A DNA stretch of 7,211 nt from NCBI GenBank assembly GCA_024635465.1, contig JAGXIS010000035.1:1-7211 (forward strand), read 5' to 3'. Source of the stretch: Bacteroidota bacterium (lineage in GTDB: Bacteria > Bacteroidota > Rhodothermia > Balneolales > Balneolaceae). The translations under genes and the position numbers were made by a program. The notes beneath the pieces were generated by a model. The model was not told where the DNA came from and did no database searches. It was given only the letters and a program-made list of their open reading frames with translations. Positions 6,305-7,211 of this stretch are shown piece by piece; positions within the stretch are counted from its first letter, which is position 1; every line of letters begins with the position of its first letter.

Positions 6305-7211
6305 TCAATTATGCCGATAATTTCGATTGGATAAGGATACTAAATGTTTCATCCTGTTTTTGTCAATGGTGTTGAGCATATCAGGTGTATAACGCCAGTT
6401 CCAATTATTATCGACGGTTCCCGGTAAATTCATTCTGTGAGATCCATCCAGATTCATAAAATCCTGAAGCGGGAAAATGGCTTGATCGGCTACTGATAAC
6501 ATCCCCAATCGAATGAGGGCCCAATGTATATCGTGATCATCAGAGAGGGAATATTCTCTGGCTCGGTGCCTTTCCATCTCAGGTGCAGTGTTGAACCAAC
6601 CGATGGTTGTGTCATTGTCGTGAGTTCCGGTATAGACCACACAGTTTTGAGTATAATTGTGGGGTAAAAAACTATTTTTTGAATCCGAATCGAAAGCAAA
6701 TTGTAAAATTTTCATGCCCGGGAACTGAAATGAATCCCTCAAATCTTCAACGGTGGGTGTCATTACTCCCAAATCCTCAGCGATAATAGGAAGTTCGCCG
6801 AGCTCTTCTTTAATTTTTTTGAATAATTTCTTTCCCGGTCCCTTAATCCAATCCCCTTTTACAGCCGTTTGCTCCTTAGCATCTACTTGCCAATAGGCAT
6901 CAAAACCCCGAAAATGATCCACCCGCATCGCATCATACAGTTCAAACATCTGACGAAATCGCTCAACCCACCAGGAGTATCCATCTTTTTCCATCACCTT
7001 CCATTTATAGAGAGGGTTTCCCCAAAGCTGACCGGTTTCACTGAAATAGTCGGGGGGCACACCGGCAACTAACTTCCTGTTCCCCTGCTTGTCCACTTCA
7101 AATAATTTCTGATGCGCCCATACATCTGCGCTGTTGTGATCTACGAAAATGGGAATATCCCCGATAACCCGAATTCCTTTATGATTGGCATATTCTTTCA
7201 GGCTGTACCAC
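6305..7211 (-). CDS. malQ: 4-alpha-glucanotransferase (amylomaltase), C-terminal part, start lies beyond the window
   Basis: GH77 enzymes move alpha-1,4-glucan segments between maltooligosaccharides in the cytoplasm, in maltodextrin and glycogen metabolism. The open frame runs to the window edge, giving 301 codons; an internal GTG at 7096 is not the start, because GDIPIFVDHNSADVW, a conserved GH77 segment, lies upstream of it. Numbered from the first full codon, the catalytic set is intact: nucleophile Asp98 in MRVDHFRGF (codon 6919-6917), acid/base Glu145 in IIAEDLG (6778-6776) and stabilising Asp198 in GTHDNDT (6619-6617). AGVPPDYFSETGQLWGNP and LPGTVDNNWNWRY also fit. There is no long insert between the WGNP region and the nucleophile, so it resembles the compact DPE1/T. 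aquaticus type (about 500 residues), not the longer DPE2-like form with starch-binding domains known in some Bacteroidota. A hairpin separates it from the next gene, so co-transcription with it is uncertain. Confidence 0.95.
   Translation of the reverse strand, partial: WYSLKEYANHKGIRVIGDIPIFVDHNSADVWAHQKLFEVDKQGNRKLVAGVPPDYFSETGQLWGNPLYKWKVMEKDGYSWWVERFRQMFELYDAMRVDHFRGFDAYWQVDAKEQTAVKGDWIKGPGKKLFKKIKEELGELPIIAEDLGVMTPTVEDLRDSFQFPGMKILQFAFDSDSKNSFLPHNYTQNCVVYTGTHDNDTTIGWFNTAPEMERHRAREYSLSDDHDIHWALIRLGMLSVADQAIFPLQDFMNLDGSHRMNLPGTVDNNWNWRYTPDMLNTIDKNRMKHLVSLSNRNYRHN

Noticed and set aside
6490..7072. Short open frames on both strands within malQ
   Set aside because: The GH77 frame is conserved throughout with all catalytic residues, so the others are shadows.
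1..7211. Mobile element, phage island, CRISPR array or defence system
   Set aside because: No transposase, integrase, direct-repeat array, tRNA or nuclease/ATPase defence gene was seen; gene style is uniform and the flanking genes (malQ, rho) are housekeeping.

Overview
All recognisable genes in this window lie on the minus strand, so the transcriptional order runs from high to low coordinates: malQ (3' part) - comA-like - short GT5 glycosyltransferase - DUF4270-type lipoprotein - FadL-like outer-membrane protein - TPR exported protein - rho (5' part). The base composition is moderately AT-rich, gaps are short, and most starts lack a good Shine-Dalgarno sequence. The gene content points to Bacteroidota in the broad sense. 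The clearest signs are a DUF4270-type lipoprotein directly after a short, GT5-only 'glycogen/starch synthase', and an exported TPR protein ending in a TTVR-type tail. The phosphosulfolactate synthase-like gene, the compact DPE1-like MalQ and the acidic exported proteins make a marine or halophilic lineage near Balneolia/Rhodothermia plausible. That placement is inference, not proof.

Region by region: 7211-6305 holds the C-terminal 301 codons of a GH77 4-alpha-glucanotransferase with all three catalytic acidic residues. An 85-bp gap with a small hairpin separates it from the phosphosulfolactate synthase family gene (6219-5395). Then follow the GT5 gene (5371-4565), the lipoprotein gene (about 4575-3292, overlapping the end of the GT5 gene), an outer-membrane beta-barrel candidate (3290-1971, one base after the lipoprotein stop) and the TPR protein (1917-601). 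A perfect 11-bp hairpin at 538-564 probably closes this unit. After it, rho begins at 429 and runs off the window with 143 codons visible.

The five genes from comA to the TPR gene look like one transcription unit: gaps are 23 bp, an overlap, 1 bp and 53 bp. Three of the products carry export signals (one lipoprotein, one probable outer-membrane barrel, one probably periplasmic TPR protein). Two are probably cytoplasmic: ComA-like, acting on sulfite and PEP if it is orthodox, and the glycosyltransferase-like protein. A shared role in making or organising the cell envelope is a reasonable but unproven idea, and sulfonolipid or other sulfonate synthesis is one possible reason for the ComA-like enzyme. 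I see no tRNA, rRNA, CRISPR array, insertion sequence, phage gene or clear foreign island. I cannot claim a wholly undescribed system. The most unusual items are the GT5-only protein that has lost the lysine-glycine substrate loop of glycogen synthases, and its place in an envelope-type operon behind a ComA homologue.
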